A stretch of 59,786 bases of DNA from Nemertoderma westbladi (Eukaryota > Xenacoelomorpha > Nemertodermatida > Nemertodermatidae), in assembly GCA_032718475.1 (NCBI GenBank), contig JAUCBJ010005246.1, positions 1 to 59,786 on the forward strand, read 5' to 3'. Shown here piece by piece: positions 35,132-46,676 of the stretch. A model generated the notes under the pieces. The model was given only the letters and a program-made list of their open reading frames with translations, searched no databases and had not been told where the DNA came from. Positions within the stretch are counted from its first letter, which is position 1, and every line of letters starts with the position of its first letter. Made by a program: the position numbers and the translations under genes.

Positions 35132-36778
35132 GCCGAAGCATGGCGGTCGCTTATAAGAGTAGAACACACAGCTGATTAATGTTTATATTTATAACGTTGT
35201 CATGACAACTGGTGTGTTGTCTATGGGAAGGTGTGGCTCGCTCCCTGCTTCATTGATTCAGTCGGTCGTTCTACAGTAACAGTAGTTCAGGTAGTTAAAT
35301 GAACTTAGATCCTACTGTACATGTGCGTCCTGACACTCCTAAAACAGATAATGTACAGTGAAATTAATCATACTGTACAATTACATTCACTGTATACTCC
35401 CTTTAAAATTGTTGTGATAAACGGTATACATTCTCCCGGACTGATTCCTGACACCGCAAAAACAATATACGATTGGGATTCAAATACATTATATAGAGGC
35501 TTGTGAAGTTAAATCCTGGTCATAGCAGTTATACTGTAGTTCTTTACTATATTAGATTCTAGAGAAACGTTATCGTTGACGCGAACTTATATCCCGATAA
35601 ACATAGATCCTAAGAAGAACTTTGAATCCTAGACGAACTTAGATTCCAGAAAGTAGTGCGCTGTATGCTGCAATTGAATTTAAAGAATTGCTGTTCAGTT
35701 ACAGTTACAGTTTTCGTTTCGGCACGAATGCTTTATAAAGGGACTAGCCACGCCGCAGCTCTGCATTGCATCCTTAAATAGTAGCTAAATCAATACTGGA
35801 GTTTCCTCTGTGGAGTATATTGCAGTTCTGGGGGACCGCACTGGAAATAAGTCGCACTGACTATGTGCGTAATCCCTGGCCTAACGTCCGAAGAGAACAT
35901 AATTGTATTTGTATAATATGATTTTAATCTTAAATTTGTAAAGTAACATCGGCTCAAACATATGACATAGAGTTTTCAATGATAACTGCCCTAAATAGTT
36001 GAATCAATTATATGGCATGAGAACCAGCGTATCAAAAAAGCGGCACTTTTTTCTTTAACGGTATTAAGAATTGGAATTCCCAACCGAATATAACATTTTA
36101 AAAATAAACATGCCTTTAAGTCTGCAGTAAAATCCCACCTCCAAGACCAGTGTATAAAATCTCACATAACAATAATTAATTTCAACATTAAAAAGGTGCA
36201 TGTGTAATTAATAATACAGTATATATATATATATACTGTATATGCTAGAAGCCTACAGTAGTTAGTTTAGTTTGTATCGGTACCAAGTAACTTGAAGGAC
36301 TCTTTGGGAAATAACTGCAAAGCTTTAGGGGTTTTATGTTGGCGGCGATACTTAATATACATTAATTGTGTTTAGTTAATAATGTATTGATTTCTATTGT
36401 TTGCTAATGTAAAAATAAGTTGTTATATTCTTTAATCTAGTGCCATCTATTCGCTATCAAATTGAAAATGAATTCATAAATGTCCTCATTTATTTTATTG
36501 CAGTGCTGGACATAATACTTAATGATATGGCATACATACAGTAACCAAATCATTGTACTGTATTATAGAGTATGACAAGTGCAGTCCTACATAGGCGGCG
36601 TATGTCCAGACTGCCAGACCCCCAGGCAAGAATAATACAATATAAACCGCGGGATTTCCAGATATGGTCAGACTACTTTATCAAGTATAATTATTGTCCG
36701 TAGTAACTAAGTACTGTAATTAGACAACACAGAAATATTATGTATAGGATGAATGTCAATTGTTAATATTGACATTTA
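35132..36778. other. Intergenic, no gene seen
   Basis: Low coding potential on both strands. It contains scattered GAACTTAGATCC-type words (35300-35650) and a perfect palindrome ATACAGTATATATA/TATATATACTGTAT near 36214-36242. Confidence 0.4.
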
Positions 36779-37486
36779 CAGTACAGGCCACCAGAAAAAG
36801 CAGATTTCATCCAATGTGATCACATGTGAACACATTTGTTCAAGTCATCTGATTGGCAGGTTATGGCGAGTTATCTTCTAGATCACACAGCAGGAGGCTA
36901 ACTTGCTGGGACCGACAAAGGCTTTGTGTGCGGTGCGCCTGTATGTCTGATATGAGGTAGATGAGAGAGCTCCCAGGGCGTAACATTGCGGACATGGGCT
37001 GTATTGGTAGAGAGAGAACTACATACAAGACCACATGGAGGTTCATAGAGTGTATGGGAGTGGATGGGTATATGGATGGAGGAACCTAGACCATTGAATA
37101 ATTAATTTAGTGCAGGGAGATGTCGCGCCATTAGTCTGACACCGAGAGGGCACAGAGAAACACCAGAAGATGCCTTAACATCACAAACTATAGGCCTGCC
37201 TACTAGACACTATTAACCGCACACTATAAAGGTAAACAATATCCTTATCACATTTCCAGCTGCAGTGAGTGACAGTTAGCGACAAACTACAGAGAGTTTC
37301 CAGATTACTAAGCTTTTCAAAAGTATTCAATTGTATCCTTTGGCGAAAAAATTGTGGTTGTTGCCAATTCAATTATGTTCAATTGTGTTCAATTGTCCCG
37401 TTCAACAACATTACATTACACTGGTACACATTTGATAAAATGTGTTCACAATTGTACAAATCTGCGTTTTCTGGTGGCCTGTACTG
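36779..37486. mobile_element. 708-bp inverted-repeat element flanked by TA
   Basis: Ends CAGTACAGGCCACCAGAAAA (36779) and its complement ending at 37486, with TA directly outside each end, as in Tc1/mariner or pogo-type elements. The inverted similarity runs inward through GCAGATTT and a GTGAACACATTTG/AAAATGTGTTC pair. Weaker inverted similarity also lies outside (AATTGTTAATATTGACA and TGTCAATATTAAAATT), so the true ends might be about 30-45 bp further out. No transposase is seen inside. Confidence 0.6.
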
Positions 37487-37754
37487 TAGTTGCATAGTGT
37501 CAATATTAAAATTGTTTAAAATATTACCGAGTGATATAAGTTTATATTTAGTATTTACTGTAGTGCCAAAGTCAATGTCGATATTGAAGTCTAGTCTGCC
37601 AGCAGCTGAGTATATAGCCGAGCTGTGTGTGAACTTTGTTTTGTACTCACCCGTTAGTTAGTGTTAGTAGCCATACTGACATTTCATTTCAAAATACGTG
37701 ATTCAAGTTACTCAACTAACTCTCTTAGGTGTAACTCTCTCTCTCACGACTTTA

Positions 37755-38080
37755 CAAAACTGGGAAAACAAATCTAATTGGCTAGAGTGGTTTCTATACT
37801 AACAAAAATCCACTCAAGGAAATTAAATGATTCAGAGAAATTAAAAGGAATATAAGTTAGGGGCAAATCAAATCCAAGTGTTCAACTCAAAACTATAATA
37901 GGGCCTACTACTGTACTTCGTCGAATCTATTTTGAATTTCCCTCATTAATTATATACCGATTCGATTCAAGGTTGTCAAGGAGACAGTAGCCCCCTGATC
38001 CGCTAAATTATGGAAACAAACCTGTTTGGATGTTTGTTGGTATAGAAACCACCCCCTCCAATTAAATTACATGTTTCCAC
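37755..38080. mobile_element. ~325-bp miniature inverted-repeat element
   Basis: Arms of about 65 bp: left TCTAATTGGCTAGAGTGG then TTTCTATACTAACAAA; right TTTGTTGGTATAGAAACC then ACCCCCTCCAATTAAATT, about 80% complementary. The outer limits and a target duplication could not be fixed by eye. It is non-coding. Confidence 0.6.
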
Positions 38081-38089
38081 GAGTTTGCA

Positions 38090-39010
38090 AAAGTTAGGGA
38101 AACAAAAAAAGATTACTAAAACTGCGCCACTTCTGGCCACCACAGCATGGTGTGTAGGCCCAGAAGTAGGCGTAGCCTTGATAACTGATAATAATTTTTA
38201 TTTTCATATTTTTTTATCTTAAATTATTGCACTTGAAATATATAGACATAATATGACAAAGATAAATACATAATTAAGAACCAAGTAATTTTGAATAATT
38301 ATGTTTCATAATAATAATTAGTATTAAATTAAATTATTAAAATTAAATATTAAATTATTAAATAATTATATTTGTATACGCATTTACATAATATAAAGTA
38401 GTATTATCTGTATAACATGCGGAGGAATAATTAGAACTCTATGTGATAAATTTACTGATTTTAAGTTGAAGCGGGATAGACTAATTTTGATTATATATGA
38501 AAAGTTATTAATAGGTTGAGCGTCACAGATCAAGTGATGATGGTTGAAGTTGAGAGAATGATTATTAAAAATAATTTTCATGTAAATATTTTTATCTGGT
38601 CTTTTTTAAAACTGATCCCATTTTGGACTCAGAGTCTACCTTAATTCTAACATTCAATTTATTGTTGTTTTTATTAAAGATAGCAATCATTTTTTTTAAC
38701 TATTTAAATTGTAAAATTATTTTAAACCTACGTATTGTACATCTATCTATATTTCAAAGCAAAGTTTGTGAGTGTTTGTGGATTTTATTTCTGCCCTGTT
38801 TATTTTTTCTGAAATTTGGCATGCAGGTTTGGTTTGGGATTTGATTACGGTAGGCCCTATACAAAATATTGAAGTTACTGTACTGGTCCACTCAATACAT
38901 GGCACGGGTTGAGGGTTGCATTAATGGAATGACTTTTAACAAACAATTATGTTACAATAATTAATTGTAATTGATTACAGGGGAATTCCGGTACGCTATA
39001 TTTCCATGGG
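38090..39010. other. AT-rich intergenic, no gene seen
   Basis: Very AT-rich, with many TTAATTATTAAATTA-type runs between 38280 and 38370; nothing codable was seen. Confidence 0.4.
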
Positions 39011-39017
39011 ACTTGAG

Positions 39018-39165
39018 TCAGTGAGAGCCAGTGACGTAGCCAAGGAGGGGGGGGGGGGGGGGCAAGGCGGCCATGCCCCCCCCCCCCCCACCCGCTTCCG
39101 ATGAAATTTTTTTAATTCCATTCGCCAGGCCCCGCTGGTCAGCCGTCAACAGCGCAGCACTTATA
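39018..39165. mobile_element. Dispersed repeat with GTGACGTAGCC and G16/C14 hairpin
   Basis: AGTGACGTAGCCAAGGA is followed by 16 G, CAAGGCGGCCATG, and 14 C (39047-39089), a perfect poly-G/poly-C stem. This wording (GACGTAGCC, G-run, CAAGG, C-run) is like short interspersed repeats I recall from several invertebrate and fish genomes; the exact family was not identified. Confidence 0.4.
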
Positions 39166-39547
39166 TAAATTAATAATCTCATATTAGATGATATATTGGA
39201 TTTAAATTGCCAAAGGTTAATTTTCAATAATTTAAGAAAATAATTGGTCTAACTATACCCAAGGTGTAGTAAATGCCCGTATTTCATGATGGAAGAAGCT
39301 TCGATGGACGATACTTATATGCTGGAAATAGGCCCAGATAATAAGTGAGAAGACTTACAAAAATAAAACGACGTAAGTGGTAGCAAAAAGCAACATTTTT
39401 GTCTTGCTTTATAATTTGTCTCGCTACGCTCGCCGAATAATATCGCTTGACACAAAATCTACTTTTTTTGCCTCTTATCTGGTTCTTATTACCGGTACTG
39501 CTTTATTCTGTTATAGAATACAGGAATAGGCCTATAGCTTTGGCCTA

Positions 39548-40480
39548 CCGGTGTAACAGGAAAATATGCCCCCCCGGGAAATGTGCCCGGGGGGGCATAT
39601 TTTCCTAGGAAAAAATGCCCCCCGGGCAAATTTCCCTAGGAATAAATGCCCCCCCTTAGGAAATTATGCCCCCCCTGAATTATACAATAAACAAAACTTA
39701 TTACTACTAAAACTTACAAAAATTATATAAAACAATAAACAGTCACTTTACCAAATGAAGGAAAGGAGCAGGTTACAGAGGCAGGCCTTTCTAACCAAAA
39801 CAATAAACGATCATTTAACTAATTGAGGGAAAGGAGCAGGTTACAGAGGCGGGATTTTCTAACCAAAACAATAAACAGTCACTTTAGCAAATCAGGGAAA
39901 GGAGCAGGTTACAGAGACGGGATTTTCTAACCAAAACAATAAATGATAACATTACCAATTGAGAGAAAGGAGCAGGTTACAGAGGCGGGATTTTCTAACC
40001 AAAACAATAAACAATCACTTTACCAAATCAGGGAAAGGAGCAGGTTACAGACTTAAAAAAGCTTGGAGCTGCTCGGCGCCCACACAACACCACACACTCG
40101 CACTGCTGTTATACAGTTATACCAGTACTTACTACAGTAGCCTACTGACTTAGATACTTCAGTATGCTGTTCTACACCCCTTACTCTGCCTTACCTGCTT
40201 ACCTACCGGCAGACCGGTACCGTACTATTCTTCCAACTATTACAAGTTCTGCAGTTGGTAGATTAAAAGTGGCTACCAGCAGACCGGTATCGTACCAGTT
40301 TTCAGACTTTTGAGGGGGGCTAATTTTCCTGAGGGGAGGCATTATTTCCTAAGGAGAAAATGCCCCCCCGGGCTAAATTTCCTAGGCAGCTAGGAAAAAT
40401 TGCCCGGGGGGACATAATATCCTAGGAAATAATGCCCCGGGGGCATATTCTAGGGGGGGCTGATTTCCTTGTGACACCGG
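39548..40480. mobile_element. ~930-bp foldback element with GC-rich palindromic ends
   Basis: Outer ends CCGGTGTAACAGGAAAAT (39548) and the complement of CCGGTGTCACAAGGAAAT (ending 40480), each next to TA. The left end holds a perfect hairpin with 21-bp arms, 39558-39578 and 39586-39606 (AGGAAAATATGCCCCCCCGGG), followed by GGGCAAATTTCC and TTAGGAAATTATGCCCCCC words. The right end (40310-40460) carries the same words in inverse orientation. Between them are a 68-bp tandem repeat and unique DNA. No protein was recognised inside. A partial relative is at 12215-12400. Confidence 0.7.
39710..40056 (+). repeat. 68-bp tandem repeat, five copies
   Basis: GGAGCAGGTTACAGA starts at 39765, 39833, 39901, 39969 and 40037, exactly 68 bp apart each time. 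Between them come GGGATTTTCTAACCAAAACA, ATAAAC and a variable CACTTTACCAAAT part. It is the core of the foldback element. Confidence 0.9.
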
Positions 40481-41021
40481 TATACCTGGTATAGCATACT
40501 GCAGTACTGGTACCTGGGTACTGGCAACTGGCATAGTGGCATTGGCATACTGGCATATATCAGTCAATCAGTGTATATAGCTATTAGCTATATCAGTACA
40601 GCAGTACCTACTGTACTTCATACTTGTATACAATTGTGTACATATTGTGTATTGCCTATTGCTGCTGCTGTATTGGCTGATTGGTACCGGTTTTATTTAT
40701 TAGTGTCATACCTGCATACTGTCATACTGTCATAACGTCAGTGTGTCAGTCATATGTCAGTATGTCATTGTCATAAGACTGTAAGAGTTTGTATCCATAG
40801 GCTGATAGGCCTATAGCAGTACGGTATAGCCAGATAGTTATTACATTAAATTACGAGACACGTGACATACATTGAATTTGGAATTGCCTTAAGCAGTTAA
40901 GTACAAATGCCTAAAGCAGTAAAGCCTAAGACTGTAAGAATAAATAAAAACAATACTTGCAATAAGTACTGCAATATTTTATAGGCCTACCATCCTGCAG
41001 TACTCTGGTACTAGTACTGTA
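40481..41021. other. Intergenic, low complexity, no gene seen
   Basis: Runs of CATACTGGCA/GTCATA-type words (40500-40790) and CCGGTAC motifs; no gene. Confidence 0.4.
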
Positions 41022-41029
41022 CCTGTAGG

Positions 41030-41927
41030 CCAGGTTGGAATTCATGCTGCAAAACTCGGACGCGTACCTGCGCGAATGACCGCAAACCAGATGCGCGTTT
41101 GGGTGAGACAGGTGCGCGTTCGGGTGTGAGACAGGTGCGCGTTGCTGGTTGCGCCTCAGCGCGCAGCTCTGCCTCTGATGCGCACCACAAATTACAGAAT
41201 TAATTGAAATCACGAAAACACACAAAAAAATTTCCAATTCTTCAAACAGTCAAATCACTTCACCATAATACTGTAATACCGGCAACCGGAGCTGAATTTG
41301 TCTATTTATTTTAACTACAGTACTCTATTGTTGTATTGTTATTAGGTCTATGCTATGCCGATGTTACGTTACTAAACAGGTAAAGTCAGAAAGTAACAAT
41401 GTATTATAAGTATGACTTAATTATAAGCCAACTGTATGTTTAAGCCTAATTGTTAGGTGTAGGTAGGCCTATACAAAGTATTATTGGCAGACTGGCTGAC
41501 TGGTACCTATTTCAATATTCGTTTTTTTGAAATTACCGGTACATGTTTTGTTTGTAATCTAAAATAATATTTTCTGTTATAAAAGCAGTGAGCCCGATGG
41601 GCCACCATAGTAGTGGATTAAAAAAATAAAATATTTTTTAATATTAACAATTTTGATGTTGCAAAAATTACATTTATTATGTAAGCCTAGATTCAACGTA
41701 CAGACAGACAGACGTAAAGATAAGCTTAAAACGCTCAAACTTGTAAAATAGGAATGTAAAATTGTTCTTATGAACTGTGCGATTTTTTGAGATATGCATG
41801 ACATGAGCTGCGCGATTTTGTTTGGATTATGACATATGATGAGGTGCGCGACGAGCCAATTTCAGGTGCGCGGTGATTTCAAAACAACAAAGCGTACCTG
41901 CGCGCTCATGCATGAATTCCAACCTGG
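41030..41927. mobile_element. 898-bp non-autonomous DNA transposon, probably hAT-like
   Basis: Perfect 18-bp terminal inverted repeats, CCAGGTTGGAATTCATGC (41030-41047) and complement (41910-41927), flanked by an 8-bp direct repeat CCTGTAGG (41022-41029 and 41928-41935). An 8-bp duplication is typical of hAT elements, though other superfamilies also make it. Both ends are rich in GGTGCGCG and GCGTACCTGCGCG words, like the subterminal repeats bound by hAT transposases. The interior is AT-rich and non-coding. The intact ends and target duplication suggest fairly recent movement. Confidence 0.85.
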
Positions 41928-41939
41928 CCTGTAGGCCTA

Positions 41940-42830
41940 TTATTACAGTATTACAGTACAGCAGTATTAAGCTACCGGTAGGCCTATTGCTGTATTGGAT
42001 ATGGAAGGTTGAATGATACTGTCAGGAGTTAATGGCAACAGGGCAAACCAAATTTTCAAATAGAGGGCCTACATTTTTCGGTAGAGTAGGCCTACATCCA
42101 GGCAGCCAGGTGCCAAAAATTACTTGGTGTAGGCCTAGTCTTTGTTAATAAAAAAATTATTAGATATTTCGCAAACCTGCAAACGTGACTGACAGAAGGC
42201 AATTAGGACCACTTTTTGATGACATATGTCAGTATGTTTGGCATGGCATAAAGTTCGATTTTTTTGGAGAAAAGCAGAAAAGTGATTACATTACAATGTG
42301 TTAAACCGAAAGCCCTGTTCCTTGCAGCCTTGTGGTTATTCCATGAGAATTTTAACATCAGGCAGCCAACAACTTCAGCGTTCGTCCCTATAGGGAAATT
42401 ATGCAAATCTTGGTTTTTAATTAATTTTATGTGATTTGTATTTATTTGAGACTACAGTAGGCCCTACTGCCCTATACATTTCTTGTTTTCTGTTTTAATA
42501 ATAATAAACAATATTAAGTGCTATGATTCAAAATATATTGAATATTGGCAGATTGGTGCACTACCTACACTACAGTCAGACAGTCATTTACTTTTAATCA
42601 GAGGATGTCAGATTTTCATCAAAAACATCACCTTCCCCTTATAATATTCCTTCACCCTTTATGGCAATTCCCTTCGAAACACACTTCGGAATGGAAGACT
42701 TTGACAAAAGATTACATGATAAAAGTCTCAAAGAGTAGGCATAATGTGTTGAATTAACCAATCACCAATGCAGCAATGTCATGTTCTCTTTAGTGAGTGG
42801 CATTACCTTAAATATTTGTCGTGGTTAAAA
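41940..42830. other. Intergenic, no gene seen
   Basis: Four TAGGCCTA octamers (41932 to 42130) at its left side. Short open frames (42203-42406 minus, 42545-42757 plus) have no recognisable similarity. Confidence 0.4.
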
Positions 42831-42834
42831 ATAA

Positions 42835-43690
42835 GTTGCTATAATTTGCTCCAGCGGTCCAGGACATCCAAATCACTTTGTAGTCGGGCAATAGAGGTGA
42901 TGTTACTGGGGTCGAATATAGCACTGTCTTTTTGAGGTCATTGGCGAAAAGATGAATGAGTAGAGTTAGAACATCATCCAAGTATCAAAGGAATAGGAAA
43001 ACCCCAGCTACACTTCCCTGTGGGACACCACTGTTAACAGGTAGCCACGGTGATGCTTTCACATTGATGACTACGCGTTGGTATCTACAAGAGAGAATCG
43101 CCCGAAACCAATTTAATAACTTGTCCTGATGTTAGACTGATAGATCTGAAGTTTTCACGCAAATATTTACTACCGTTCTTCAATTGTGGAGAAATGTTGG
43201 CGAACTTCCAATCAACTGGTAGCGCTCCTTCATTCATTGCCTTATTAAATAATGAAGCAATAAATATATAAATAAATAATAAATATGAAGAAAAAATTCA
43301 GCAATTGTATCAGATATTGCTTTTATAACTTGCGGATAAACTTGATCAGGACCAGACCAGTAGCGGCAGACCCTATCATTTTGTTGATTGACTGAAGAAC
43401 TGATTCATATGTGAAGTTGATGGTAGATATGCTTGAATTAATTTCTTGAGAACTTTGAGCAGGAGTAGAGTATTGAATACTGGCAGAAGGATTATGTGAA
43501 AGGTCTTCTTTCGTAAATGCAATGCAGTATGGAAATATTCATTTGAAACTGAAGCCTTTTCAATATCAGCTGTAGCAAACGAACCATCCTCCTTCTTGAG
43601 GCACTGTATTGCTGGTCTTGCCTTTGTCTTTGCTGCTTTGACCGTATAAATTTCCAAAAGATTTTGGGGTTACCGCTAGGCTACTTGGGG
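42835..43690 (-). pseudogene. CR1/Jockey-like reverse transcriptase pseudogene
   Basis: Minus-strand pieces in domain order: NPKIFWKFIR (about 43665), a frameshift, then TKARPAIQCLKKEDGSFAT and EKASVSNEYF (43510-43630); GALPVDWKFANISPQLKNGS (about 43190-43250) and NFRSISLTS, the start of the reverse transcriptase domain; NSGVPQGSVAG with an in-frame stop just after (about 43000); and FANDLKK where an active enzyme has the catalytic F/YADD motif. About 250 bp of the domain between SLTS and the VPQG part is lost. Frameshifts, a stop and the altered catalytic aspartate make it inactive. Confidence 0.8.
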
Positions 43691-43699
43691 CATCACTTG

Positions 43700-44550
43700 C
43701 AATTATACGTTACTTCTTAGGCAACCTTCTCCTGTTTAATTACTGAAATACATTTGTTTATAGCTTGCTTGTTGTAGGCTGTGAATGAAGAAAGTGTTTT
43801 TTTTATTTTTGTAGCTAATCCAAGCTTGTTCCTTAATCCTTATTTGACTTACTTAGGTATACTGTTGGTTGGAATATTACGTTTACATGTGGAAATCAGC
43901 TCTTTGTGAAATAGGTCCCATGATGAATATATATCAAATTAATAGAGCTCAGTGAGACGTCGAGGGACAGTCAGCCTTACTGAAACCAGGCTATACATAA
44001 ATATACTACAGTACCACCCTATTATTGTTATTAGGTACTGACACACTCAAATTGAAATAGAATAATTCTGTAATACAATAATACTATGATAATGGCTGTG
44101 AATAAATATTACAGTATAACTGTATAATATAACTATACTATATATAATAATACAACTGTACAAACAGACAAATACAATAATACACCAATGCAAATATACA
44201 TATTATTCTATGTTATGAACGGAACGTATACATATCCCATGCACAGTGGTATTATCAAATCTATGCTATGGATATTCTACATGATATATGTACTGCATGT
44301 ACGGTATGTAGTACTGTAGTTGGTAGTACAGTAGTAGAGGCATAGAAAACACAACAACAAAGACGTTGGAATTTCCGCTCACAGTGCAGTTTGCAGTTCG
44401 GCCTATTGTCCCAGCTCTTGTCCCAAATACGTTGCTCTGTCCAGTATAGGTTGTTATAATGAGCCCTGGATTCGTGGTTGACACTTGGATTATATATCAG
44501 TGGAATTTTCCCTTAACCTTTACATTATATAGCCAATAAGGGAGATGCCT
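43700..44550. other. AT-rich intergenic, no gene seen
   Basis: Includes a TATAATAATACA-rich stretch (44040-44200). No gene or transposon end could be defended. Confidence 0.4.
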
Positions 44551-44559
44551 AACTTTAGG

Positions 44560-45787
44560 AATGTTGGTATTGGTCCGATGACGAGGAGTTGGCTCATATG
44601 ATGATTTGATTGGATGCCCCTATATTGGACGGGTTGGAAATCATTACACAACGTATTTGGGACCGGTAGGAATAATAGAAAGCCCCATAGAAGTGAAGGG
44701 AAACACCCTATTCTGGACAATAATGTAGATGCTATTGCTCCTAATACTTATCACCATGTCTTCTTTAGAAGGCCGAAGAAAGCATCATCTAATGGTTGCA
44801 TGATGTGAGTCGCCTTGGGAATGAGGGTCGTTTTCTTCGCAGCTCAGAACGACTTTCATTGATATGTGCGAACGCAGGTTGTCCAAAATCAGAAGCTTCT
44901 TGTCTGTCAGTTTATTTGCAGCGGGCAAAAATATATCATTAAACCATCGCTCGAAAGTCTCCATATCAAACCACCCAGATTCCGTGGAATCATATATCGT
45001 ATCAGGGTCACATTAACTCCCCACTCTGAATCATATTTCCCCCCTATAAATACCACCCCACCATCAGCGGTAAAATCGTTCCATCCGCAGAACCACCAAA
45101 CCCAATTGACACCGACTGCTTTGAGTTAGCAATAGCTCTTTCAACACGCTTTGTGCCTCGTTTACATATCACACGTTTTTCACCTGGATTATTAGTGAAA
45201 TTCGTTTCATCGAAGTTGAATATGTTGGAAGGTGGTATATCCTCTTCCAGAAACTCTTTCTTATATTCGTCGAAAAATTCTCCGATTTGTGATTTCCCAA
45301 TGTCAGCGCGTGATAGCGATACATTAGCTGCAATGCGCTTTGTAAGATTATGACGCTTCGAAAACCCATCAACCCAATCCTTTTCAGGTAAATTCACTGA
45401 GGTTGGAACTGGACGTGGACGTCCATTGATGGTAGTGTCTAATGGTCTGGAAAACGCATCAATGACCTTTCCTTCTTTATTCAGCATGTTTTGTACCATT
45501 AAACACAATTCTGTGCTATTAACTGGTTGCTTCCACTTTGCCATGATGCCAACAACTTCCACTATTATTTTATCCTCATAGTCGGTGAGTGCATTTGGAT
45601 GACCAGGTGCACTTGGATGATGATCATTGCCTTTGTTCCAAATGGTATTAGGGATATTTGTTTCTTTACTCACTGCTTTCATAGACTCCCCATTATCTTT
45701 ACTCCATGTACTGCATCATCTAAGCGAGATTTCATATAATCTTTGTATCTCCGTGAACCAGGGACTCGCTTATAAACACGAGGCATC
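44560..45787 (-). pseudogene. Tigger/pogo-like transposase pseudogene
   Basis: Starts at ATG 45787 (MPRVYKRVPGSRRYKDYMKS). A one-base frameshift near 45690 joins the main frame (45044-45682), which shows the DNA-binding region and WVDGFSKRHNLTKRIAANVS, then the first catalytic aspartate in FNFDETNFTN. Another frameshift near 45050 leads to a frame with WFDMETFERWFNDIFLP and LILDNLRSH (second aspartate), and a third to ATHIMQPLDDAFFGLLKKTW (third aspartate), followed by a stop and FPSLLW. This order fits the DDE_1 transposases of the pogo/Tigger group, which cut and paste TA-flanked elements. At least three frame breaks make it inactive. Terminal repeats for the element were not found. Confidence 0.8.
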
Positions 45788-45789
45788 AC

Positions 45790-46676
45790 CAATTGTTATT
45801 AAGCTGATTAGGCCTAAATCAAGTATTGATTTCAATATTATATTATACACTATGCCAGTATGTTTGCTATTCAGGTAGACATAGTGTTCTATTACCTGTA
45901 CTGTAATATCTATTCATACAGTCATGTACACTTGGATTTGATCACACTTTGACTTCTCATCGACTGAATGTCTGACAGGGCAAATTAGCCAGCCCCATTT
46001 TACGTTGGCCTATATTAACTAAAAAAACCTAAAAAATCTATTTTGGATGAAGTTGTCGAAATTAGAAGATTTAAGAAACACCTCAAAAACCGTGGTGCAA
46101 AAAAACCTACTTTGCCAGCCCTGATCTTAAGCACATTGTGTAATAATAATACTGTAGTAGCCTAGTGTAGTACAGTGTGTAGTAGGCCTACAGCTATACA
46201 GGTACTAATTACTAATCAGCTAATATAGCAGTATATAACTACACTCAACACTGCTGCACTGTAATAGAGAGTAACCTACAACTCTACAAGATATTGTAAT
46301 AATAGGTTTAGTACAGTTAACCCTATCCTGATTGCGATATTCCCCAGTAGGTGTGTATCAAAGACGTTATTATATTATTACAAAAAGACCAATGCCGGTG
46401 TAACTATTAATCTCGATTGAAGAATTAAGAAAGAGTTTTATTGCATTCTCGAATTATTGGTAGTCGGAACTGATCATGTGATTATAAACTGTTAAGTAAA
46501 CTGCGAAAATTGTTGTTATCATATATAATGTGGCTGCTTATTTTATAGCATCCGTTAAATATAAATGTTTAAAGTACCGGCACCGGTAAACTTCGTCAAG
46601 TTGATTAACAAGAAGTAATACCGGTACTTCGTAACACTGCAGTCCCGTCCCTGGTGGTTATAAGTCTATCGTGGCC
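45790..46676. other. Intergenic, presumed upstream region of the prominin-like gene
   Basis: No gene was recognised. TAGGCCTA occurs at 45809 and 46183. The last 60 bp before the ATG may hold the 5-prime untranslated region, but no core promoter motif can be assigned. Confidence 0.35.

Noticed and set aside
36214-36242. Palindromic TA run as a regulatory TATA element
   Set aside because: It is a simple TA microsatellite with symmetric flanks and no gene start nearby.
40926-41237. 103-codon minus frame with a hydrophobic start
   Set aside because: Most of it is the subterminal GGTGCGCG-rich part of the 898-bp transposon.
44614-45878. Plus-strand frames across the Tigger/pogo region
   Set aside because: Antisense of the transposase pseudogene.
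45985-46150. Short plus frame (KKSILDEVVEIRRFKKHL) left of the prominin-like gene
   Set aside because: About 48 codons without ATG, splice context or recognised similarity; probably transposon debris.
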